Assembly (NCBI RefSeq): GCF_947179165.1 | Contig: NC_077238.1 | Span: forward strand, 38,739,793-38,803,792 | DNA from: Solanum dulcamara | Taxonomy: Eukaryota > Streptophyta > Magnoliopsida > Solanales > Solanaceae | Direction: 5' to 3' | DNA: 64,000 nucleotides | In this document: piece after piece, positions 45,808 through 58,269 of the stretch | Position numbering within the stretch: position 1 is the first letter of the stretch | How the letters are laid out: every line of letters starts with the position of its first letter | Notes under the pieces: model-generated | Databases searched by the model: none | The model's input: the letters and a program-made list of their open reading frames with translations, nothing else | Told to the model about the DNA's origin: nothing | Translations under genes and position numbers: made by a program

Positions 45808-48347
45808 TGTAACACCCTACCCGTTTGAACATTGGAATTAACTTATAATTTAGGAATAACACTAAGACTTCTTATCATATTATAAAGGATGTTTCATGAG
45901 TTATTTTGATTGCACAAGGTTCGTATGTTAAGTGTGGAAGTTAAGGAAGTTGTGAAATAAAAGTGGGCAAAAGGTATTGTAAATGTCATTAGGGAATTCT
46001 CTGAAATTTTGGGTCAAATATCTCAATGCTTTTCTCCTAATACATAAAGAGTTAGAATGTAAATGAGCTATAGAATTAAAGTTCTACTATTTTAGTTTCC
46101 AATGAACTAAACCGCTCATCAATACGACTTCAGAATTGAGAGATATTCACATTTTTGTGAGACTACGCAAGCATGCAACTCGAAGTGCCCCCGTAACTCT
46201 AATTGGGTTTATCTTTATATAAACCTATATTCTTCGTTTTTCTCAATAGGAATCACTAAAAAACTCAGAAAAATCAAAATACAAGCCAGTAAACTCTCCA
46301 TGGGTGTTGATTCTTTCAACTCAGAAGTTTAACAGAAATTGCTCTACATTATGAGCTCATCGTTGTGGTATAATTTTTTTTTGATTTAGGCTCAATTTGA
46401 TATTGCTGCAAACAAGAAGATTTCTAAGATACTTATTTCAAACATTTTTGTTGAGGTAACCTTCTTTTTATAACCCTCCTTTGTAATTTCATATCCTAGT
46501 ATCATTTCTATTGATATTTGAGCCACGTGGTGGTGTTTTTTATATTGTGGGTTTGGGAAGACCCTTTGTCTTAGCTATTTAGGATATTATTATTGTGTAT
46601 TGATGGTTTTTAAGGTGATCGAGGTAATGAAGGGATCAGTGTGGTTCTTATTTGGGTCATATTGGATGGTTGTTATGTTGAACGACGTGAACAATACATA
46701 TTTAAGTTGCCTCGGGAGCTTGTCTCTTCTACAAGATATTGTTGGAATGTATTCAGTTGATTTAACTGCTAATTATTATTGTTATTAGACTTATTTTATG
46801 ACTTGAACTTTGTTGGTCATGAGTATGGCATAGCGCCTTATTGGTTAGTTATGGCTTGTTTTGCAGTCGTGTTGATTTCACATTGTAGCATTATTTTTGG
46901 TTGGCGAAGCTTCATAGAGACATTTTTTAGGCTTTGGTTGGAAGGTATGTTAAGGCTATATTTTCTTTTCTGGCATGATTCTGATGGCCTAAGCTCGTCA
47001 TGGCCTATTTATAGTCATTATATGACTTGTAGCCTTACCGTTTTGAGTTGGCTACCAGCATATGATTAATGTGCATCACCAACACTCTACTCCTTGCCTA
47101 GTGGACTAGAAGAACATATTATAATTATGTTTTGATCAATTATGATTACTTGTTATTGTTGTGATATTATATCATCTAGCTGCCGCTTATGAGCTTATTT
47201 TGGCCTCAGTAGACACTAACACTATAGGGTTCTTGAGCATACATATTGATTGTTATACCAAGCCTACAGGCCGGGTAGACCGTACCTACAGGATAGGTAG
47301 GCTATACTCATGGGTCATCATATATGTATTGTACCACTGAGCTTTAGAGTTGCATTGATTTATAGCACATGTACATTCAGGCAATTCAGATCAGATAATC
47401 ATTAGGATCCTGGTGAGGGGGCTAATATGGGTAATTAGTGATTGTTTGCACTCGTTAAGACTTATAGTAATTGTGTGCTGTTTGTACCTACCGGGCTTAT
47501 GGGGGCCAGGTCAAGTTGTTACTTCTTATGTGTTATATTGTCTTGTTATAGAGAGATAAGGTATTGTACTTGTGTTTGACCCCTGCTGTTTTTGTTCGGT
47601 ACTTATACTTTAATTTCAGCTTTATATTTGCCTTACATGCTCAGTATATTATTTAGTATTGATGCTCTTGCCTGGGGGAACTGCACTCATGACTACAGGT
47701 TTTGACTGACGATTAGACAGACCTGCCGAGTAGCATAGCTGAGCATCAGCGGGTTGGTTGGCTCCTTTTCTTTCAGAGGTTGCCCAAGTATTAAAGGTTT
47801 GCCTTTTTTCTATATATAGTTTTTGGTAGGTTGGGCCCCTATCCCACTAAGTATTGTATTCATAGAGGCTTACAGACTAGTCGGTTGGGTTGTATAATAA
47901 CGATGGTGGCTATTTTGGCCTTCTATGTTTATTAGCTACATCTTGTTAGCCAATTGGGCCTTGTGTTGTTGGTAGTAGTTAGCAGCTTATTGGCCTAGTT
48001 ATATTATGTAAATATGTTTTTCAGTTACTATATAGAGATCATGGTGACCTTGACGGCCTACTAGCGTTGATGCTTTTCTATATATCATGGAGGCCTCGAC
48101 GATCCAAACAGGACTTTTGTGATATATTCTTATTCTTTATATGAACTGTTGGGAGTAGCTATTTTCTTTCTAGAGCTATTGATAGGGCCTTGTCAGTCAA
48201 GGGCTTATTTTAAGCTGAGATATATTTGTTTGTTTTCTTGACTATGTGTGGCTGGCTCATGCCTTTAACAAGTGGCTCAACAAGGTCGATTTTGGTCCAA
48301 GTTTTATCAATAGGTGCTAGTTGCACCCCATGAGTTTGGGCCGTGGA
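45808..48347 (+). repeat. E6 5' LTR (about 2.54 kb)
   Basis: It starts TGTAACACCCTACCC and ends near GCCGTGGA, 5 bases before the primer site. It does not align with the LTRs of E1, E3 or E4 apart from general features. The plus-strand ORFs at 46600-46788 and 46779-47069 lie wholly within it and show no known domain; I do not regard them as genes. Confidence 0.85.
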
Positions 48348-48352
48348 AAAAT

Positions 48353-48364
48353 TGGTATCGGAGC
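48353..48364 (+). other. E6 primer binding site
   Basis: TGGTATCGGAGC, one change from the usual initiator Met tRNA primer site. Confidence 0.85.
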
Positions 48365-48860
48365 ATCATAGTATCCTAGGGAGTCTGCAAGTCATGTTTG
48401 ATAGAGTCTTGTTTATAGATATATTGTGCACCACATTGTATAAGCAAGAAGCTACTATTATTATTATGGAACGTTACCCTTTTTCTACTCAAATTGTGTT
48501 ATAGAGCTGAGTCACAAGGATTGAGTTCTTTGACTTACTATTGTTTTTGTCCTTGTACTAAAAGAGAAATACTAGTGACCTATTAGATAGCAGTTGGCTA
48601 GAATTTAGACATACCCATAGGTAAGGGTACAAGCAGAGTACCATCTGTTGGGGCAGTGTTGCCAGAGGAAGTGGGGGAGACATCTTTACCCTTACCATGG
48701 TATAACTTTTACAACAAGAGACATAAAGAACCTCCAGTATCACCTCCAGCTCTTTCTACTTCTACAGATAAAGAATTTAGTAGTGTAGTTTATACGTTGC
48801 TTAGTTAACAACCATGTAGCGCTAAGCAGTGGAAATTCTGAATGTCCCAAAATGTTAAGG
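48365..48860 (+). other. E6 leader and unrecognised gag front
   Basis: Leader sequence, with AGAGTCTTGTTTATAGA near 48401 as in other elements, followed by a Pro/Ser-rich coding-like stretch without a clear start codon. The gag N-terminus probably lies here but I cannot fix it. The minus-strand ORFs at 48558-48967 are shadows. Confidence 0.5.
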
Positions 48861-49700
48861 GCCTGATAGTTCCTTGACTTGAGTCCTCCTAGTATATAAG
48901 GACTGATCATAAAGAGCATCCTCAACACTTTACTGACCAGCTGCATAGGATTTTTAGGGTTAAGCATTATTCTGCTATAGAGTCTGTTGAGTTAGCAGCA
49001 TTCAATCTTACAAAAATAGCACTTCTATGGTACGAAGGTTGGGAGAGGTGTAGTGGGGACAATGTGCCCCTAGCCATTTGGGATCATTTTACTGAGTACA
49101 TGTTAGATCAATATCTACCTAAAGAGATTTGAGATGCCTGAGTTGATCAATTCTTAAACCTTCACCAGGGTGGTATGAGTGTTAAAAACTATGAGCTTCT
49201 ATTTGATTCCCCAGCCAAGTGTGCACAGATAATTGTAAATACGATAGATGCTAGAATACGAAGATTTATAGGATGGTTTGCACCAAAGTATGTTGAGGCT
49301 TGTACCATAGAAGCACTAAATAAAGATTTTCACACCTCCTGCATTTAGGCGGTTGCTCAACTAGAGGAGTTTAGATAGCGGCAATTTGGAGCAGAGCAAG
49401 CTAAGAGTGTGCAATAGAGGCAGTCTAGGCCTGCTAATTTTCAAAGAAATTTTCATAAGGATCCTAGGCCCAGGTGTTTGAGTAGGCCACCTAGGCCTCC
49501 ACTACAGCAATCCTAGAGTAGTAGTTATGATCATCGGGGATAGTCAGGCCCAGGAGAGAGTTCGCAGACATCGTTCTTGTAACATTATTGTCGCGAGAGC
49601 AATCTACATCAGTTTTGCCGTATTGTGATATTTGTGGTAGATCACATCTCGAGAGATATCATCAAGACTTGACAATATATTATTCTTGTGGCCAGGAGAG
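48861..49700 (+). pseudogene. E6 gag with zinc knuckle, broken
   Basis: The retrotransposon gag domain is visible from about 48920: DPQHFTDQLHRIF, then SAIESVELAAFNL, LLWYEGWERC, DHFTEYMLDQYLP and GGMSVKNYELLF. TGA stops interrupt it near 49128-49140, and TAG stops occur near 49346 and 49373. A zinc-knuckle remnant (YCDICGRSH, then YYSCGQES) lies at 49618-49700. The sequence then runs directly into the linker before RT. Confidence 0.85.
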
Positions 49701-51668
49701 TAATGTGGTAATGGCAAAAGGCAAGTTTATTTCCTATCATCAGACAAAGAAAATGATTACCAAAGGTTGAATTTACCATACCACCTAAGTTTAAGATATT
49801 GATGTTTAACCACCGATAATTCAGTTATTCCAGAGTTTAATGATTTTTTCCAGATGTCTTTCTAGATGAGATACCTAATATTCCCCAGAACGAAAGATTA
49901 ATTTTGTTATTAAGACATTATCAGATGTTTGATCGATATCAATTCCCCTCTATACAATGGCACCAGCAGAACTGAAAGAATTGAAGAAGCAACTAATTTC
50001 TTTTATTAGATAAGCGATTCATTAGGTCGAGTACATCACCGTAGGGTGAACCAATGTTGTTTGTATGGAAGAAAGATGGTTCATTACGCATGTGTGTAGA
50101 CTACCGACAGCTGAATAAGGTAACTATAAAGAACAAATATCTGTTGTTAAGGATTGATATCTTGTTTGATTAGCTACAAGGTGCATGTTGTTTCTCAAAG
50201 AATCATTTTTCTTTAGGGTAATGTCTTTTGGATTGAAAAATGCCCCAACAATAATTATGGACCTGATGAACTACATAGTTTGGCCATTCTTAGACTTGTT
50301 TATGATTATGCTTATTAATGATATTCTCGTATATTCATGATCAGAGTTGGAGAATAGAGACCATCTTCGAGCGATGCTTCAGGTACTTTGAGGTTAAAAA
50401 TTAAATGCTAAGCTCTGGAAGTATGAGTTCAGTTATATTTAGTGGCCTTCTTGGGCCATATTGTACAACAGAATTTCGTAGATTTCTAGGGTCAGCAGTC
50501 TATTATAGGATGTTCGTAGAGGGATTATTTTTACTTTCATCACCTTTGACTAAGCTAACTCAGAATTCAGATAAATTTCAGTGGACCTTGTATGTGAACA
50601 GAACTTTCAAGAGCTGAAAGACAGATTGACTTCAATCCCAGTTTTGACCTGCTAGAGGGTCCAGAGGTCTATGCTGTGTATTGTGATTCTTCAGGCATCG
50701 AATTGGGTTGTCTTCTGATGAAACATGATAAGGTAATTGCTTATGCTTCTAGACATCTAAAGTAGCACGAGAAAAACTACTTAACTCATGATTTAGAGTT
50801 GGTTGCAGTTATTTATGCCTTGAAGATATGGGGGCCTTACTTAGATGGCATACATGTTGATATTTACAAAGATCATAAAAACCTCTATTATATTTTCATA
50901 CAAAAGGAATTGAATCTACGATAGCACCGATTCCTTGAGTTGCTGAAAGATTATGATATGGGAATCTTATACCATACAAGGAAGGCAAATTTAGTTGCGG
51001 ATGCCCTAAGGTGTAAATCGATAGGCACCTTATTGTATTTGGGAGTGGAGAAGGTAGATATATCCCAAGAGCTTCCTCAGCTAGATAAATTAAAGGTTAG
51101 ATTATTCGATTTCGATGATGGAGTCATAATTTGAGACTTAGCTGTATCATCTCTAGTTATGGAGGTGAAGACACAACAACACAAGGATCCTCGCTTCGAG
51201 CAAGTTAGGGGTAAGGCTCAGCAATAGGAGTCTTTAGCTTTTAATATAGTAGAAGCTAGAATCCTTAGATATGGATATCTATTGTGTGTTACAGATATTG
51301 TAGGTCTTTGACAATAGATTATGAGGGAAGCATACTATTCTTGATATTATATTCACCCAGGTTCTACAATGATTTGTTGGATATTAAAGAGATTTACTAG
51401 TGGCCTGGGATGAAGAAAGATATTGCTGAGCTTGTTTCACAGTGTCTTAATTTTCAGATGGTGAAGGTTGAGCATTAGAAACACAGAGCGATAACTTAGG
51501 AGATACCTATTCCATTGTGGAAGTGGAAGGCAATCAATATGGAATTTGTTACATATTTTCCTCACTCATGACGAAAGTTGTTTCACTTTGGGTGATTATC
51601 GATAAGCTGATGAAATTAATCCATTTCTTATCGGTCAGGACTATATTTTCACCTAAAAATTATAAATG
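49701..51668 (+). pseudogene. E6 pol: RT, RNase H, integrase start; protease absent
   Basis: After the knuckle, the next recognisable block (49710-49770: AKGKFISYHQTKKMITKG) is the one that normally follows the protease. The protease domain is therefore missing. RT runs at about 49960-50620 and carries [10 protein letters not shown]. The catalytic box reads LINDIL near 50311-50330, so the first Asp of the FIDD motif has become Asn. RNase H runs at about 50650-51010 (VYCDSS, HYTRKANLVADAL-like). Integrase starts with a decayed HHCC region (about 51330-51470), followed by INMEF where the first catalytic Asp should be (Glu instead), and is cut at 51668 by E7. Numerous stops. Confidence 0.85.
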
Positions 51669-54662
51669 TGTCACGACCTAACCCCTTAGGCCGTGACGGG
51701 TGCCTGAACTAGACACCCCTGTCTACCCTGGCCAACTATACATAGTCTATCCCCTGGCTATACTCAAAATACATCAACAGATAAGAAAACTCATAAGCCG
51801 ACAAGGCTATTATAACACATGGGGTCGTCCCGTGACACATATATACGCGGGCCAACAAGGCCGCCACAACACAAGGAATGCCTTAAATCATAAGACATAT
51901 CAGCACAGCCATACATACCCTTATATACAGCCCATATACTACTCAGGCACAATTCATACACAGCCCATACAAAACTTATATACAGCTTAGATACAGTCTA
52001 TATACAATGTATATACAACTTATAAACACATACGCTCTACACACATACAACCCACATCTGTATCCACAGACCTCTAAGAGTCAAAAGAACAGTAACATAA
52101 GGCGGGACAGGGTCCCCGCTGTACCCGTGAATAAAACTTATATACACATATCAAGTTTTAGTACCCAAAATCAGGCTCCAGCATAATGGAGCATTCTTGG
52201 ACCGCTGAGTGGGACTCCTATGCTGGCGGATCCCCAACCCGTGTACTTGCACCTGCGGGCATGAAACGCAGCCCCCCGAAGATAGGGGGTCAGTACGACA
52301 TATATACTGAGTATGTAAAGTGTAATGTAACCAAACCAGAAGTACATCCGAAACAGAGGAGCAGGAGAATAATTTATCAAATCGAAAACATGTACCTGTA
52401 CTCTATGAATCATAAAAAAAAACATGCATGCTCAAATTTTCAATATAGCTGGCCCAGTCAGGGGTTCGATAAATCATATATGTAGTTTCAATATCAGGCC
52501 CCGTGCCATAATTGCCTTATTACAACACATCATCATAGTTTCAGTATCAAGCCCCAAGCCATCGTCACCTTATTACAACACATTATCAAAGTATCAGTAA
52601 CAGGCCCCAGGCCATCATATATATATATATGGATGCCGGCCATCTAGCGAGGGACTCGGTGAACAATGTAGTGAATCGCTCGAATCTGACAACTGGCCCA
52701 GGACTCGGAGAAGAAATGTTACAGTATACACGAGTAGAGTAGTGAGAAACAAAACACAGTTTAAGTCATTATCAGAGACTCAGCTCTATAAGAGGACTAG
52801 GTTATTGTCTAAGAATTCCAGTAACAGTATCGTTATACTAGTTTCCCTCTAAATTCCATTAGGGACTACGTTAATTACATCTCGAGGTTCCTAGACATAT
52901 ACCAAAGTAAGACTATTCACTTAAGAATTCTAGAGTATTTGTCTTTGAATAGTGTTATGACTAGAAGTCTATATATTCATTAAGTCCTCAGTGTATAAAA
53001 GATTCAAGGAAATTAGCCTAACTATCACACAAGCTTTAACATTCAGAACTGAATAAGGAGCATTCAAGAATGGAATTACTTTAGATGTTATGTCACTGTT
53101 TACTTAGCCTTACGACATGCCAAAATAAAAAAAGGGATAGGCTTCACATACCTCTTATGGACTCCCCTTAATCGTGTTTATGTTGTTGTCCTCGCAACCT
53201 ATTTAACACGGAAGTAAGGCGAGTATTAATAACCCTTAGACTTTTCAGCAACTTAGGCTACCCACCAATATTCATAGCATTCATCTCCTCACTCTCCCTC
53301 TCGACTAGTTCCTTAACTAGTTAAGTTGTTAATGGAAATCGGACAACACCTCCCCTATAATGTGCCCTATCCGAATTTTCCAACCATGTACTTAACACCT
53401 GAAGCCAACCAACAATACAACCATAAGCTCATATATATATAACATGGAAACATTACACAATATAAACTCTAAATGACTCGCCCGAAGTTACGATACCAAA
53501 AGAGGGTTTCTAGTTTCTATTTTGTGAAACCTTTAATCGTACGAAGCGGGGGGTCGTGTGTCTGTAACCAGCATCTCACCCACCTCATTTAGAGAAATTT
53601 TATACCCTGCAACACTCCAAAACACAACAAGCAGCATCCCACATGTGCATAACACCTTATTTCGACAATAATTTAACTATAGCGATTCCAAATTCGTTTA
53701 TTTCGAACGCCAAACTTTTCAAACCTTTTCCCCAACTTACAGAATCCCATAAGGTGTGTAATACACACTAATGTAACATGAAAAACTTCAAATTAGAGGG
53801 GAAGAACTTACCTTTTCCGAAATTGGCTAGAACTCGCCGAAATCGCGCCTCGGAATTGTTTTAGCGTGTTGAATCATTGTGGTAGCTTGCTGTCCGTTTT
53901 TTGGCTGCCCCGAACTCTAATTTTATTCTACTAATACTTCCATATCATCATGATATATTCTATATAGTTAATTTATGTAACAAAATTGATACTTACCTTA
54001 TTTTTCTCCCAAGCCGTCGCAATTTTCTCTCTAGATTAGGGTTTGTTCATCTATTTTTGTTTGCTGGAAATTTGATGAAGGAAGATGGAGTATATGATAC
54101 ATATACATACATATATGTGGACCTAGGGTGTGACATGTGTCATCCCTAAGAGGTGACACGTGTCCAGTCCCTATTGGGCCACCGCATCTACATGCTGAAA
54201 GAGGGGCTGCCACATAGCAGTGGGGCCCACCTCCTCCAAGCAGGTGGGTCACCTATTTAACCCCAAGTAGGAGGGTCACCTGCTTGCTTAGGTGCTGCCA
54301 TGTGTCACCCTTCCATTGGCTGCCCCACGCAATTTGTTTTTCCTCCTCGTGAGTTCGTAATCTCGTCTCACTTTAAGAGCCTATGAAACCCTTGCTACAG
54401 AATCTTGGTATGTAATCAAGTAACTCACGTATGTAAGACTTCTAAATTAGTAGTTTACGTAGATAAGTCGAGTCCTACGACTCGTTACTTGTCCTCCAAC
54501 TCCTTCCGACTTCTCTTGACCCTATTTCCCACCTTCCCTTCCATGGAGTGTCACATTCTCCCTTCTTAGAGTTGTTCAATAGGGTCGTAACTTAAGTGGC
54601 TTACATACTAGCTTCTAACTAACTTAAGGAATCTTCTGAGTTCAAAGATGTGGGGTGTAACA
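51669..54662 (-). repeat. E7 3' LTR (2994 bp)
   Basis: On the plus strand it starts TGTCACGACC and ends GGTGTAACA. A 53-bp tandem repeat, about 2.5 copies starting at 52484, 52537 and 52590, is built on AGTATCAGTATCAGGCCCC. G-box sites lie at 54132-54141 (one base decayed) and 54155-54164. A doubled CAGGTGGGTCACCT motif lies near 54240-54283. The ORFs at 51700-51990, 52171-52485 and 53901-54252 are not genes; they recur as LTR sequence at 59849, 60300 and 62032. Confidence 0.94.
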
Positions 54663-54796
54663 TCCTTCCCCCCTTTAGAACATTTATCCCCGAATGTTAA
54701 ATACAACTTCCTTTACGACTTTATATAAATTATAGAGGGGTTCCTTTCCTTTATTCGATACATACATTTCCATCTATATTATTAACATACGAGTTC
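54663..54796 (-). other. E7 polypurine tract and 3' untranslated stretch
   Basis: In element orientation the purine run AAAGGGGGGAAGGA (about 54663-54677 on the complement) stands directly before the 3' LTR's TGTTACACC. The rest is short and non-coding. Confidence 0.85.
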
Positions 54797-57700
54797 TCAA
54801 GAGTAGGAGTTACCTGTAAATATTAGGATCAGGTATGGATACCTATGCTTCATGTCCACTTCGGCCTCCCAAGTCATTTCCTCCTGATTTCTATTCCGCC
54901 ACAGCACCTTAACCGAGGCTATGTCCTTAGTTCGCAATCTCCTAATCTGCCGATCCAAGATGGCGATTGGCTGTTCTTCGTAGGTGAGTTCCTCAGTGAC
55001 CTGGATGTCATCCACTAAATGCACTCGGGATGGGTCACCTACACATTTACGAAGCATTGCTACATAGAAAACTGGATGTACTGCTTCCAGGTCGGCTGGC
55101 AAGTCTAATTAGTAGGCAACCTTGCCTATTCTGCACAAGATGAAGTAAGGACCAATTTATCTCGGACTCAACTTCCCTTTATTGCCGAATCTCATTACTT
55201 CTTTCATGGAGACACTTTCAAGAACACCCATTCACCCACTTGAAACTCCAATGGTCGACGTCGACTGTCTGCATATGACATCTATCGACTTTGGGCAGTT
55301 AATAATCTTTCCCGAATAAGTTTTACCTTTTCCACCACCTGTTGGACTATGTCTGGACCCATTAGTTGCGTTTCGCCAACATCGAAAAAACCGATAGGGA
55401 ACCTGTACTTCCTGCCGTATAAAGCCTCATACGGCGCCATCTGAATGCTGGAGTGATAACTGTTATTGTAGGAAAACTCAATAAGTGGTAAATAATCATC
55501 CCAGCTGCCTTTAAAGTCAATTATGCAGGCTCGTAACATATCCTCTAGTATCTGAATAGTGCGCTCAGCTTGTCCATCAGTCTGAGGATGAAATGTTGTG
55601 CTAAGGCTTACTTGTGTCCCCAAGCTTTCTTGGAATGACCACCAAAAGTGGGATGTGAATTGGGCTCCCCTATCTGAGATAATAGAGGTGGGAACTCCGT
55701 GAAGTCGCACTATCTCTTTGATGTACAATTTTGCATAGTCTTCTGCCAAGTATGTGGTCCTGATTGGGAGGAAGTGGGCTGATTTTGTCAGCCTATCCAC
55801 AATAACCCATATAAAATCCTTCTTTCAAAGAGTGAGAGGTAAGTCGATAATGAAATCTATGTTAATTGCTTCCCATTTCTAGGTTGGAACTTCCATCTCC
55901 AGTAGTAGCCCACCCAGTTTCTGATGTTCCACTTTAACTTGTTGGCAATTCGGGCACTGGGCTACAAACTCGGCTATATCTTTCTTCATAGCCTCCCACC
56001 AATATAAATCCTTGAGGTCATGATACATCTTGGTTGACCCTAGATGAATAGAATAACGGGCATGTGTGCCTCTCCCAGTACTTGCTGTCCTAAACCTGCA
56101 ACTTTCGGTACACAGACTCTGCCTTGATATCGTAGTATCCCACCGGCCATGATTTCAAATAGAGTGTTTCCCTTTTGACGAGTTTCGTGCCTATACTGTG
56201 CTAGAACAGGGTCCTGGTATTGACATCGTTTTACTTCCTCCATGAGGGAGGATTCAGCAATTCCTCAAACAGAAACCTCGTCATCACCCAAATCAACTAA
56301 GCGGACTCCAAGGCTGGTAAGCTGGTAGATCTCACGGATCATATCCTTTCGTTCCGGTTGTACCTCCGCCAAGCTACCCATTGACTTATGGCTGATCGCA
56401 TCCGCCACTATATTTGCCTTCCCTAGGTGGTATAAAATATCGACATCATAGTCCTTCAGTAGTTCCAGCAACCTTTTTTATCGTAGGTTTAACTCCTTCT
56501 GCTTAAAGATATATTAGAGGCTTTTTTGGTCTGTATAAATATCAACATGTACACCATACAGGTAGTATCTCCATATTTTTAAAGCATGGATCACCGCTGC
56601 CAATTCCAAATCTTGCGTTGGGTAGTTCTTTTCGTGCTTTTTGAGCTATCGAGAGGCGTAAGCTATAACTCTACCATACTACATCAGAACGCACCCTAAT
56701 CCAATACCGGAAGCATCACAATAGACAACAAAGCCGTCTGGTCCTTCTAGAAGAGTGAGGATAGGAGCCATAGTCAATTTTTCTTTTAACAGTTAGAAGC
56801 TTCGTTCACAACCGTCAGTCCATTGGAACTTAGCTGCTTTTTGTGCCAGTCTTGTTAAGGGCACCAAAATGGAAGCAAACCTTTCCACGAACCTCCTATA
56901 GTATCCTGCTAATCCCAAGAAGCTACGTACCTCCTTAGGGGTTGTAGGTCTTGGCCAAGCCTTTATGGCCTCAATCTTCTATGTATCTACTTGAATACCA
57001 TCAGTTCTAATAATGTGAACAAGAAAATCCACTGACGTTAACCAAAATTCGCATTTAGAGAACTTAGCATATAATTTCTGATGTCGAAGTACCCCTAGTA
57101 CCGCCCGCAAATGATCCGCGTGTTCCATCTCTGATCGTGAATAGACTAGAATATCATCAATAAATACGATCATGATAGAAATGGTTTGACCACTCGATTC
57201 ATTAAATCCATAAATACTAGTGGAGCATTTGTCAGCCCAAAAGACATCACCTTAAACTCATAATGTCCGTATTGGGTCCTGAATGCGGTCTTTGGTAAAT
57301 CCATTTCCCTTACCTGCACCTGATGATAGCCTGACCGTAGGTCTATCTTCGAAAAACATTGGGCACCCTACAACTGGTCAAACAAATTATCAATCCTGGG
57401 AGGGGATATCTGTTCTTAACTGTTACCTTATTCAGCTGCCTGTAGTCAATACAAATTCGCAGCGATCCATCTTTCTTTTTCATAAACAGTACTGGTGCTC
57501 CCCATGGTGATGTACTGGGCCTAATTAACCCTTTCTCCAGTAGGTCCCTGAACTGCTCCTTTAGCTCCTTTAATTCTGTGGGTGCCATTGTATATAGGGG
57601 GATAGAAATAGGCTGAGTATCTGTTGGTACGTCTATAGTGAACTCTATTTCCCGTTTTGGAGGGAGGCCTGGAAGTTCATCTGGAAACACATCTGGATAT

Positions 57701-58269
57701 TCATTAACCACGGGCACTGACTGAAGAGTTGGCACTTCAGCTTCCAGATCGTGTATGTGGACTAAATGATAAATGTACCCCTTGTTAATTAATTTCCTTG
57801 CCTTAAGATATGAAATAAACCTACCCTTTGGTGACGCTGTGTTTCCTAACCACTCGACAATTGGTCCGCCTGAGAACTGAAATCGAACCATTTTATTTTT
57901 ATAGTTTACGTTGGCATGACAAGAAGCTAGCCAATCCATACCCATAATAACATCAAATTTAACCATATCTAACTCTATCAAATCGGCCAAGGTACGATGA
58001 TTATACACATTTACCGGGCAATGTCTATATACCTACTTTACCACAATAGATTCCCCTACTGGCGTAGCAACCTCAAACGATTCTATTTACTCTGGCTTTA
58101 TTCCAATTCTACTAGCAACAAAAGGAGATGTATATGATAAAGTAGAACCTGGATCCATCAATACATATATATCCTGAGAAAAGATTGATAATGTACCTGT
58201 GACCACATTCGGCGATGCTTTCTAGTCCTGCCTACTAGCTAAAGCATATATATGATTAGAAGGACCGCC
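54797..58269 (-). pseudogene. E7 pol: PR, RT, RNase H, INT, chromodomain, nearly complete
   Basis: Read from 58269 down. The aspartic protease active site LMDPGSTLSY is near 58140-58160 and intact. The linker and RT start are in one long frame (57343-58008) that includes [14 protein letters not shown] and [13 protein letters not shown] frameshift follows at the usual RIDDLFDQL. The RT box FIDD (57151-57164) is intact. RNase H lies at about 56270-56780. The HHCC region lies at about 55930-56110 (CPNCQQVK). The INT core at 55282-55860 has the IDF Asp near 55857, SDRGAQF and the Glu in QAERTIQ, all present. The chromodomain at about 54830-54990 (LDRQIRRLRTKD, VLWRNR, TWEAEVDM) is intact. A few frameshifts and stops prevent a single reading. 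This is the best-preserved pol here. Confidence 0.92.

Noticed and set aside
46600..47069. Two plus-strand ORFs (62 and 96 codons) in tandem, hydrophobic, as possible small membrane proteins
   Set aside because: They lie wholly inside the E6 5' LTR, have no recognisable domain and match the Phe/Leu/Trp-rich look of chance frames in T-rich DNA.
52484..52640. Spaced repeats as a possible CRISPR-like array
   Set aside because: The repeats are directly adjacent 53-bp tandem units without unique spacers, in a plant LTR.
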